This document shows positions 11,641-21,306 of a stretch of 64,000 nt of DNA, in pieces. Location of the stretch: the NCBI GenBank assembly GCA_025267735.1, contig CM046308.1:36073267-36137266 (forward strand), read 5' to 3'. The notes under the pieces are model-generated. The model had not been told where the DNA came from and made no database searches. It was given only the letters and a program-made list of their open reading frames with translations. A program made the translations under genes and the position numbers. Position 1 is the stretch's first letter. Each line of letters opens with the position of its first letter. Origin of the DNA: Mactra quadrangularis. Its lineage: Eukaryota > Mollusca > Bivalvia > Venerida > Mactridae.

Positions 11641-12257
11641 AATTTTGTGGACGATTAGAATTAATTCGTCCTCCTACATTACGTTCCCTTATAAAATTAC
11701 ACAAATCGTTCTCAATTATCGCAGCCCAATTACTTTGGGTACAATTTTGTGCAAGCAAAAACGTCACACAATTTGTCGTCAATTTGTTCGCACCCAAATT
11801 TGGTTTGTCTTGTTCCCAGTCGGATAATGGCCGCGCCCTATACATACGAAATTAATTAGGTATTGGATAATTGTTTTCACGTGAGCATTACTACACAAGT
11901 TTAAATCAAATGATCATTGTTCAAGAATTATACTGGCTATATTTTTGTGTTGTTCGGTTATATTTATGCTAAATAAAGTATCCGAAATTCTAACGAGACC
12001 AATCATCGTCCGAATTGTGTTCACTTTGAGACATGTTTTTTGGGTTAATCGTTCGCTATATGTACGTGCAATCAAACAAAATCGAATTACCTCAAATGAT
12101 CGTGCAAGATTAAGAAAATGTAAACGAAAATTTTGTTACCTGAATAATGACTAAGGGGGGGCATTATTACGGTTTGCCTGACCCGATAACGATAGTGGTA
12201 AGGGGCAGGTAATCCAGACTATTAAAAGTTGGTTAGGAATTAATGTAAATGATAAGA
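11641..12257. repeat. Highly degraded continuation of the same family
   Basis: Fragments such as AATTCGTCCTCCTACATTACG, TTTGGGTACAATTTTGTG and TTCGCACCCAAATTTGG echo the neighbouring units but cannot be aligned as complete copies by eye. From about 12150 a GGGGGGCATTATTACGG segment has no recognised relation. No coding signal. Confidence 0.35.
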
Positions 12258-12425
12258 ATGTCTCAATTCGTCCCCAAATTATTACGATTCCCTATCGGAT
12301 GCGAAATTTCTGTGGGCAAATCGAAAAACAAATATATAAACCATTAGTTCTAACAAGGGTTTTCAAATCGAGGCGCAAACACATGCAGTAATTTCAAACA
12401 CGATAAATAGACGAATTATTTATTT
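12258..12425 (-). repeat. Inverted copy of a segment of the 5-7 kb array
   Basis: Read on the minus strand, this stretch contains AAATTACTGCATGTGTTTGC, TTTTTCGATTTGCCCAC and GGGGACGAATTGAGACATT in the same order as 5955-6100. It is therefore an opposite-orientation copy of part of the unit near 5237 and 5963, about 6 kb away. Confidence 0.75.
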
Positions 12426-12520
12426 CGTTAACTATTTAATCAACGATGCCATGTACGCTATCTGTGTTTCTGCTCTATATCAACAACGTCTTGGACGCTA
12501 TCTATGTTTCACATTGAAAC

Positions 12521-12712
12521 ATCGCTAGATGCTATAATATATAATAGCTTTAACTCGAGATTCGAGCCCTGAACAGGACCCATTAGAGTACTGATTTTTA
12601 CGGATAAAGCTAAATAACATCGCTAGATGCTATAATATATAATAGCTTTAACTCGAGATTCGAGCCCTGAACATGACCCATTAGAGTACTGATTTTTATG
12701 GAAAAAGCTAAA
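12521..12712 (+). repeat. 98-bp tandem duplication
   Basis: The segment starting ATCGCTAGATGCTATAATAT at 12521 is repeated at 12619, an offset of 98 bp. Both copies contain CTCGAGATTCGAGCCCTGAAC and GACCCATTAGAGTACTG. They differ at only a few positions, so the duplication is young. Confidence 0.9.
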
Positions 12713-13135
12713 TACCGACATCTAGTGGTATGTGGCCCAAGCCTAAGGAATTTTCCCAGGGTAGCCACTATAATCACGTGATAGCCCTAGGTCAAACCTC
12801 TCGCGCGGTATACGCCAGTACCCTGCCAAATCGGTGTAGCTCTAGATATCAGCCCTGACACATGGCCTCGACAAATGGACTTTCCATGTTTAATAACTCG
12901 TTATGGTTCCTCGTTTTAGGACTAAATTAATGTTTTACTATTCCCTATAAAATTTGCCAGCCAAAATAGCAACTTGTAGCCACTTTCGCTTGCAAAATAT
13001 TTTTGCTAACTTCAGCAACGTCATAAATAGATGAATCTATTATAAGATAAACAAGGAAATCTAAATTCTAAAGCATTCAAAACACATCTGCCAGATCATT
13101 CAATCAACAACATCGTTCCAATGGTCCTGTCAGCA

Positions 13136-13569
13136 TAGGCGGTTCAAGGATTTCTGATTAGAAGGGGCGGAAATTCTAGTTAGAAGGGCGTAAAATGAAT
13201 TAGCAGAATAGGGTTCCTAGGGGCCGTGAGGGCTCTGAATGGTCCAGGGCAAAACCCTGACCAGACGACCAGGTGACGGCGGCCCCGGAAATTCCTTAGT
13301 CTTGGTTATCTCTACGGGATTCAGGCACATTTTCAGTGCCTCAACTATCCTTTTACAGCGTATAAAATATAAAGCATCTAGATAATTATATCATATAATT
13401 TTCTAAAAGCCACTGAATCATGTTAAAATCTTACAATAATGAGAAGGAATTGTTTTATAATGTATGCTATTGTTGCATGCGTATCATATTTCATGATAGA
13501 AAAAACTTTGCTTGGCAATTTTAGGGGGGGGGGAGGCGTACGCCGGGTCCGTCCCCCCGGATCCGCCTG
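13136..13569. mobile_element. MITE-like element with AGGCGG termini
   Basis: The left end TAGGCGGTTCAAGG and the inverted right end CAGGCGGATCCGGGGG form a short imperfect terminal repeat. The left interior is GC-rich (GGGCAAAACCCTGACCAG), and a run of ten G bases at 13526-13535 lies near the right end. It has no open frame of note and no clear target duplication. The superfamily is unassigned. Confidence 0.5.
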
Positions 13570-13993
13570 TGGCCAGTCAAGCCAGTGACATAGATCTATG
13601 TCTCTGATCAAGGACCATAAGTATATATAGGGTCCTTGCTTTGATCAAGCGTGAACAACTTGTTGATTGATAATTACACTATCAACAAAGCCCACAAGAT
13701 ACACGATACAAACTTTTATCTATAGTCGGTATTATATACAACAGTTAACATTAGCTATGAATAGCTATTAGCCGACATAAAATACAAATGTAGCTGTATT
13801 ACCCCTACGCAAGAGATTAGCGACCGAATGATAGCAATTAACTGCTTTGATAACGGACACACTACGGACCATATACTCAGGTGTGTAAGGGACAAAATAT
13901 GGTCGAATTGTGCAAATTGTGATAAAAGCACCAAACTTTCAGGAAATCAACTTTAAGGTGTGAACTTCAGAAAAAGGCCAGGAGACAACCTTG

Positions 13994-15410
13994 AGAGGCC
14001 CTGTGAACAAAAATATGGGGCCCTAAAGGGGGTTACCCGTAACAATTGATATTATTGCATAGTACTGTGTAAAAATCCTAAATTTATATATCAACTAAAT
14101 GTATTAAATTTCTTTTTCTCAAGATGAGAACAAATATGTCAGTTGATGTTTTTGAATATTTAACATGATAATTATAATCGTTATTGAGGCCCCATAAAGG
14201 GTTTTTATGGTCAACAAATAGTAAAAGACCACTAACGACCAGTACAGATTTTATTTTTATTTTTTCACATTTTTAAAGCATTTTGAATGGGTAATTTTGT
14301 GTGGCTGAGATGTGGTGTCTTTTCATTTAAATAAATTGCAAAACCAAGTATGATCAAAAGAGGCCAAAACAAGGGGAACTTATGAAAAAATATTGAATAT
14401 CTAATTTGCTGTACTGATTACATAGAATTCAGAAATTGTATCAGTAACATTTAATCTAGTATGTACAGTTCAAATAACATAATGATGAAACTTTTTTTAT
14501 CCTTCATATCATTTTGAGTGATGCACCTCAGAAAACCCCAAGGAGACAACCATGAGAGGCCCAACTAACAAAATTGTGGGGCCATGAAAGGGGTCACCCA
14601 TTACAAGTATAAGCAGTGCATAGTTTAGTGTAAATATTTATCTATCAAATAAATAAAATAAATTTTCTTCACTTTTGATGAGTATAATCATGTCAGAAAC
14701 TTTTTTTCAAACTCATCATGGTACAATGAATTGTAATTGAGGTCCGGGTAAGGGTTTTTAAGAAAACAAAACACAAAAAAACTATAAATGACCAGTGAAA
14801 TTACTGTTCTCATTTTGTTTTAATTTATTACTTAAAGTATTTTGAATGGGTAATTATACCCCCGCTTCGAAGAAGAGGGGGGGTATACTGTTTACCCTTG
14901 TCCGTGCGTGTGTGTGTGCGTGCGTCCGTTACAAAATTTCAGTCGCAGTTTTCTCAGCAACTATAACATGCAGCAGCCTAATACTTTGCATATTGCTTCA
15001 TCCCTTAGTCCCATGTGGTGTATAGCGATTTCATGCTCTTTGCTCATCTACTTCCTGTTTGTCGCATATTTTTAGATTTTGTTAAATGAAAGTTACATTA
15101 TGATAGTCATATTTCTCACAGCGGGGGTATCACTAGTGAGCATTAGCTCACAGATTTACTTGTTTTGTGTGGTTAGCTATCATGTTCTTTTTTTAGAAAT
15201 GAATCACAAAACAAAGTATGATCTCATGAGGCCAAACCAAGGGGGAATTTATATAAATTTTGAATACGTGTATATAATTTTCTGTATTTGTTATGTAGGA
15301 TTCTAGTGTTAATAGGACTGGAGACAAAGATTTATCTAAACATCAGTAACATTCATCAAATAAATCACATTAAAATACAATAATTAAGTTTTTATTTGTT
15401 TATTTCATTT
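13994..15410 (+). repeat. Two-copy direct repeat inside the left arm of the large element
   Basis: The segment from about 13975 to 14470 is repeated at about 14525 to 15360. Shared landmarks in order are GGAGACAACC, GAGAGGCCC, GGGGCC then AAAGGGGTNACCC, ATTGAGG then AAGGGTTTTT, ACCAGT, AAGCATTTTGAATGGGTAATT or AAGTATTTTGAATGGGTAATT, TTGTGTGG, AAGTATGATC and GAGGCCAAA. The second copy is interrupted after GGGTAATT by the repeat at 14857-15165. The first copy preserves the uninterrupted GGGTAATTTTGTGTGG. Confidence 0.75.
14857..15165 (+). repeat. Interspersed repeat, family 'ACCCCCGCTTCGAAG', copy 2
   Basis: This is about 309 bp and matches 2580-2860 from ATACCCCCGCTTCGAAGAAG through GAGCATTAGCTCACAGATTT. 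It is longer by about 45 bases near its 3' end. It interrupts a sequence whose undisturbed paralogue is visible at about 14292-14300, so the insertion edges can be placed to within two or three bases of T. No long target duplication is apparent. Confidence 0.8.
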
Positions 15411-17155
15411 TGCTTCTTCAAAAAATTAATGAGATCTATCAAGCATGTTTGTATTAATCTATTAGAAGAGAGGCCCCTCTGGGAAAATTTGAATATGAAA
15501 AATGAAAAAACCATGTCCAAAAATAAAAACCAAAATACTATCACATTTTAAATCTAATTACTAAGCAAAAGCTTCAATTACTTGCAACGATGAACAAAGA
15601 GACCCTGCACGGAGAAAATAGAAGTGGTCCCGATTGAGCTAACGTACTTACAACAGTGAAACATGTATGATATATAACATACATGTATATTGTTCTGCTA
15701 TGGAATTAATGGAGTTTAACTTTAGTGTTAGTTATATTTGAAATATATATAATGTAATTTATCAACTTGATTTGGGTAAAAATAATAAGGCCTTTAACCT
15801 TATACTGACCAACCCAGTTACTCCTGAATCGAATTTTGGCTATTACTTTCAGACAACCAAGTAAGAAATAAATTGGCCAAGTTGCATTGCTCTCCGTCAA
15901 ATAATCATGAAAATCGTAAATTGAAATAGCCCTATCACTGAGGTGAAAAGTTTCCACTTTTTGCACTTATCTTTCCTTGTAAAGGGTTAAAATAAAATCT
16001 ACTAAAATGCCATTATTTTGATGTTAATCAGTTTCGTTTGATTTTTCATATTTTGCTCTTTTATTATGAATGCAACCACAGTTTCCAAAAACTAATTTTA
16101 GCATATATCCAACCAAGTCATGCATGTTTTATAATGTAATAATATATGTTGCAAAGGCGATAACAAACAACCATAATTTGATAATATATACCATGTAGTA
16201 TTACTCAAGTTGGACATACCATGTGACAAATGCAAATGACTGAGATTTAAGAAACATATAGACTGGATAAACCACCAGTGTTACTAAGTAACTTCCTTTA
16301 GATTTGATATCATGGTACTCAGTAGGGAAGAGTAAGCATAAAAAAGTTTCCGACGGATCTTGAACACATGTTCACTATTCTTGCAATTCATATTGTTGAT
16401 GTCACTGGGGTTATTCATTTTATGGATTCTTGACAATCTTGACAGTCTATGGAAGCTATATACGTGTATAATGTATAACCCGCTTGATAGACAAGGTGAC
16501 CAGTGTATGGACGTACTCCACATTATCATACCTTTAATAGAACCATTTATTGTAGACGTATGTTATGTATGAATGTATAAAAGTCAACTGACGATTTAGG
16601 TGTGGCAGTGATCATGAAATTTGGCTATGACAGACATTTCTATAACAGTATTACAATAAATTAAATAAAACATTTTAAAACTCGTCTTCAAATGAAGTTA
16701 TACTCCCGTTTTTATGCCGGGAGATGTAATCCTAGATGTAATTCTTCTACTATAGATATGTTTGAGCAATGATAAAACTTGTGAATATTTCTTTTATTTT
16801 ATAAGGTTTACAAAAATAATTATGTACGGTAAGTTCGTGTAACATGATTTCACAAAATGTTCTTAATCTCTTACACTCGCTTAGAGATAGAAAGGTCTAA
16901 GATTGTAACCCATTCAGGGTCAATGTTTATTTCTTTATGCAAGCCATGTGTCTGCTTTTCTTCAATCTACTCCGCTGTAAAAAGGCACCTTTCCTGGTTA
17001 TGTCATTCCCTTTGCCACATTGACTTCCTACCAAATGAAGTGAAAGTTTCGTCAAGTAGATTGGTAAATACAGAAAAATGTACTAGTGTCTATGATTAGG
17101 GATAATAGCCAGTCAGTGAGCATTCGAAAAGATGGAATCTAGACTACAAAATGCT
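15411..17155. other. Interior of the large element, no recognisable gene
   Basis: Open frames of 70-90 codons overlap on both strands at 15706-15966, 16284-16572 and 16857-17099. None shows a transposase motif, zinc finger or catalytic triad that I can recognise. A small perfect hairpin, CTCCCG with CGGGAG, is at 16703-16723. The interior may be captured DNA or a fully decayed coding region. Confidence 0.4.
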
Positions 17156-17164
17156 ATAATTTTT

Positions 17165-18048
17165 GGGAGCCGGACAAAAGGTCCCATGGACAAAAAGTCC
17201 CATGTCGATTTTGACACGGGTGGACAAAAAGTCCCATGTAGTTTTGCCACCCTGGACAAAAGGTCCCATCTCAGTTTGTCACGGGTGGACAAAAAGTCCC
17301 ATGTAGTTTTGCCACCCTGGACAAAAGGTTCCATCTCAGTTTGCCAAGGGTGGACAAAAAGTCCTATCTCATCTCTGTTTGGTTCCATATTTTATATGAC
17401 TTATACAAGTAACAAAGTTATGATTTGTACTCAATGACCACACTCTACTTGTTAACTTTTATATTATGCAAATTAAATCAATAAAATGTTGCAGTTAAAC
17501 TGATCACAATAACTATTGAAAATGTTATTGTTTGTCACAACAAACGAAAAAACAAAGCTAGATGAAATTCAATTAAGATCCATTCAACAAGATAAGTGGT
17601 AATTACTAGGAATTAGCAATCAGTTATGCTTATTATGATTTAAATGAATTTATCAGCTTTAAAAATCATCTGAAGCCATCTGGATAAGATAGAAATTGAT
17701 ATTACAACAATTAGAATTAATTGATGGATGGTGACAGTCCACCTATCACTGGGACAAAATATAACAATACATACGTTTAATTTTAACAGTTTGCATTAAA
17801 TGATAATAGATTCTATTGATCACTTAACAATGGGACTTAAATGAATGAGGATCTTATCATCACATTAGTCAAATTGAGATGAGACCAGTTGTCCAGCCTA
17901 TAAAATTGACATGGGACCTTTTGTCCACCCCTGTCGAACTTAGATGGGACATTTTGTCCAGGGTGGTAAAACTACATGGGACTTTTTGTCCACCCCTGTC
18001 AAAAATCACATGGGACTTTTTGTCCGTGGGACCTTTTGTCCTACCATC
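17165..18048. mobile_element. Mutator-like MITE with GGACAAAA(A/G)GTCCCAT repeats in its termini
   Basis: A perfect 9-bp duplication, ATAATTTTT, flanks the element (17156-17164 and 18049-18057). Terminal inverted repeats run about 170-220 bp and are built from tandem subunits: GGACAAAAGGTCCCATGG, then GACACGGGTGGACAAAAAG, then TGTAGTTTTGCCACCCTGG. The right arm carries the same order in inverse complement. The 9-bp duplication and long termini fit Mutator-like elements; the superfamily assignment is an inference. No transposase lies in the AT-rich core at about 17.4-17.88 kb. Confidence 0.85.
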
Positions 18049-18057
18049 ATAATTTTT

Positions 18058-18700
18058 ACCATGTTTAGTTGAATAGTCAAATCAATTTTACCAATCTTTA
18101 TGAAGAAATGCCGTGCTTTTGGGGATGGTTATATTTGATACATGTATATAAGAAGGGCCTCTTAAATTGTTCTCTCTATAATATCTAATATACTAATTGT
18201 TTTATTGTAAGATATTTATCAATGATAAAGACTGTTTAAAATTACATTTAGTTTATACATCAAACACAGTATACAAATGTACATATTTGTTTCATTATTA
18301 CTCCGAGCTTCAAGGGTATGATGTCGGTGTAATGCTTAGTCTCTTACAGGACTATTTTATTTTGTAAAATGGTGATATTAGACTTATATTAAAACATGAT
18401 CACATACTGTTTTAGAACTTGAAATGTATCTAAGGCGTGGGTGCCTATAGGATGTTATATTATCAAAACTCTCAATACATAACAGAAATATAAGTTTGTT
18501 AAATTTAGGACGAAAACAGGTCGTATAGTCTCTCGTAATACAGGCCTAAAACGGTAATGAATATAATAACCATCCATGTTCAATTATGATTAATTAGGTA
18601 CCGTTTATCCTTACCAAATTGTTATATGAACTGTTGAAATGTAACACACTTGTAATGACTGCATAAGTTTCAATAATAAAAAAATGGTTTGACCTTTTTT
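18058..18700. other. AT-rich interior of the large element
   Basis: No coding, RNA or repeat signal is recognised apart from AT-rich sequence. The right arm of the 5.5-kb element begins near 18.7 kb, where GGGCCTCAA-type motifs reappear. Confidence 0.4.
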
Positions 18701-19567
18701 TACAGTTATCTAAGCTTCACGCTATGAAATTACCCCAGTAAGGGCCTCAACTTTAAGAAATAAGTATTATTATTTAAAATCGTCATTTTGAATGTACGTA
18801 TCTTAAATAGTAAGTTTATTTATCAGTTTAAATTGAATAAAGTGTATATTGGCTTACTTGTTATTAATTTATTTCGAGTTCAAACACATACCCATTCGGG
18901 GCCTCATGTGTTTCATACAATGGTACTGCATGCTGATTCTGGTGTATCTACATTAATTAATTATTGAAGGCTTATTTTGAGAAAGTATGATGTATTTGTA
19001 TGATTTCAAATAAAATATTTACCATTTATTCAATTATACTATTACATTATGCATAATTTAGGGCCTTATAACAAGTTCAAAGCAGATGCCGGGCCTCAAC
19101 TGCAAATAAACTGACAAAAAGCTATTTTTGAGTGTACAATATACTTTCTAGGCATATAAAATCATATTACATATATTTTAATAACCATCTTAAATTTTTA
19201 TAGCGATAATAATTTTAAAACTAGGTGCCTATTTATATGCCCCTTTCGGGGCCCCATTTAGGCCAGATACAAGGCCCCTCATGATTGTCTCCTGGGCTAA
19301 TATTGATCAGTATGACTCAAAGTACCTCCATGCCAAATTTGGTGCTTTTATCACATTTTGCACAATTATTTCACTTACACACCTGAGTAATAATTTGCAT
19401 TCAGCCTAGCTGGCAAACGTATCTCTAGGCTGAGATGGGAGGGGGGCTGCAGCCCTGAATCCCAGGGCTGAATCCGCGGCTGTGACATGCTTTGATCCAA
19501 TACCAAGGATAACACAAAAACTAGTCTTTATTTCTATTACAAATGGTACTTGAAATTAAATGCTTCA

Positions 19568-19975
19568 CCATCTAGGGCACCTGAAAAACCAGGTTCAGAT
19601 ACCGAGAAACCCCGTGCAAATCTTGCGACACCAGGATGAGGGGCGACTTTGGGGCTCTGTAGCCAACGCGCATCTCAGTGCGCAGGTATGATTTTTGTGC
19701 AAATAGGTTGCTAACTACGTAGGGCATCGGGAAAATGTGTTTAAACAAGTAAAACACTACATTAAGGTACCAAAAACCCTGTGCAAATCTTGCAACACCA
19801 GGATGAGGGGCCGATTTTTTGCTGTTCTATAGCCATATATAGCCATATTGCACGGTATACTTTGCGGCTCTGTTGCCATGGCTCACCTCGGTGTGCACCT
19901 GTGATTTTTGTGTAGTTAGGTTGCTAACCATCTAGGGCACCTGAAAAACGTGTTTAAACACGAAACCCACCAGAA
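19568..19975 (-). repeat. Solitary copy of the 379-bp satellite
   Basis: On the minus strand this segment reads as one satellite unit plus a short overlap. It contains GTTTAAACAC, CTACGTAGTTAGCAACCTATT, TGCGCACTGAGATGCGC, CCGCAAAGTATACCGTGCAA, GGCTATATATGGCTATAGAAC and CATCCTGGTGT. CATCTAGGGCACCTGAAAAAC occurs at both edges 360 bases apart, so slightly more than one unit is present. About 22 bases around one GTTTAAACACG are deleted. It lies 16 kb from the main array and is closest to the minus-strand units at 55.8-57.4 kb (shared RTEMRV and HGVSRY in the translated A half). Confidence 0.92.
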
Positions 19976-21167
19976 TTTGATCAAAAACAAAACTTAATTA
20001 GTTTTAGTTAAAAAATTAAAGATTACGTGACGTCCTACATACTCTGTGTATCTTGATCATTGCTTTTGCTGATCGAAGAAGTTACAACAATTGTCATTGC
20101 ATACTTCAAGGGTCTATGCTTACTTCTCGATCGAGCTATTCCCTTAAAGCCATTCTGAAGAATCAATTGCTGGAATTCCATTTAGAGCCTGTAATTACTC
20201 TAAAAATACGTAAGAACTTTCGCACGTTTAAGTAACGACATTTTGTCGATTAGTCTGAAAGCGAAACCACAACTTCAAATTGAATGGTAATTGCTATTAG
20301 TCGTCTAATCAAATATTCTATCAGAGCACTACTTCACTTAGTCAAAACGTTTTTTTTCCTCAATTGTGAAAGTGTTGGAAAAGTTGATATTTAAGTTGAA
20401 TTCTGTGTACGACCCACCAGCTTTATAGAATAAACCAAGACGATTTTTTGAACATTAGTAAGCCTAAGCAATATCTAGCAGCGCCAGTTAAACCACCCCC
20501 GAAAAAACTGCTTCCCCAAACGGAAATAACCCCTTGTTTCCCCAATTTGGTCTTGAAATTCCCAAGTCCATTAAAATTCCCCAAACTTACACTTCAGCCT
20601 GAAGGCCAGGATCAGAAAGTTTTTTTTTCAATTTGGAAATAGTCTATGTAGTTTCTTTTACCAAATAACTATAAATGGATTATCTAATTGATTTTGTAAC
20701 ACCCATAATTTAGTAAATTTATTTTCTTCCTGGCAATTAAGTGGGTCCACTTTCCCATATTAAGTGAAAACCGCACTTATTTCCACAAAAAATGACTGAG
20801 GCTCCTTCCCCAAGTATAATGTTTTGGCCCTGTCCGAATTGATCAGGGCAAATAAATCTAAAGTCACATAGTGCCAGACAACTTGATTTTAACAACAATT
20901 GTTTACTGTTACCATTAGCACCGATGTTAACATTTTTGTTCATAAAGTATACATGTAGTTTGTGAAAATTGACCGGAGAAATCTTTCGCGATTTGGCTCC
21001 ACACAGGAAATAGTTCGGATTTCATCTATTATCAATAATGTTATATTGATTTCCACACTTTGACGAACATCTATATCTTGACAGTAAAATATTAAAATTT
21101 TCTCAGGTCAATATGCACAAGTATTATTACAATAACATAACCTTCAATGATTTATCAAATTTAACTT
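19976..21167. other. AT-rich DNA with fragments of an unidentified repeat
   Basis: No gene is supported. The stretch at about 20490-20600 contains several TTCCCCAA-type motifs, and the one at about 20740-20830 has related motifs on the other strand (CTTGGGGAAGGAG). This suggests a decayed interspersed repeat with partly inverted parts. Open frames at 20448-20642 and 20737-20943 fall in it and are not recognised as proteins. Confidence 0.35.
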
Positions 21168-21306
21168 CTAGGATTCAATATTGACTGAGGCCACATGTTG
21201 TGTCTTGAAGTTTTGTAAGATAATCTTTCCTCTCTTTGCCGGAAACCAATAATTAGCCTCGAGTTTAGCTAAGAAATCTGTATAGCTTGCTGGTTCATCC
21301 GACCCG
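21168..21306 (-). CDS. Candidate terminal coding exon on the minus strand
   Basis: After a minus-strand acceptor AATTATTTAG, a single frame stays open for 45 codons and then meets TAG at 21168-21170. The peptide has a balanced, protein-like composition, with segments such as SYTDFLAKLEANYWFPAKRG and KIILQNFKTQHVASV. The other two frames close quickly. It starts one base into a codon, so an upstream exon in a matching phase would be needed further right on the minus strand; none was found. I do not recognise the family. It could equally be a fragment of a transposon-encoded protein or a chance open frame. Confidence 0.3.

Larger units (their letters stand above)
13874..19389. mobile_element. 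Large (5.5 kb) inverted-repeat element
   Basis: The left end TACTCAGGTGTGTAAG matches the inverted right end CTTACACACCTGAGTA exactly. Similarity continues inward (GTGATAAAAGCACCAAA at left, TTTGGTGCTTTTATCACA at right) and then into arms built of repeated G-rich motifs of the form GAGGCCC...AAAGGGG. ATA trinucleotides flank both ends (13871-13873 and 19390-19392), and a shorter TA duplication is equally compatible. The interior at about 15.4-18.7 kb has no recognisable transposase, so this looks non-autonomous. It hosts later insertions at 14857-15165 and 17165-18048. Confidence 0.65.

Noticed and set aside
16284..16572. Overlapping 70-81-codon frames on both strands as a transposase remnant
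   Set aside because: No catalytic or DNA-binding motif recognised; opposite-strand overlap indicates chance openness.
16703..16723. CTCCCG/CGGGAG hairpin as a transcription terminator
   Set aside because: Rho-independent terminators are a bacterial feature, and the context is eukaryotic repeat DNA.
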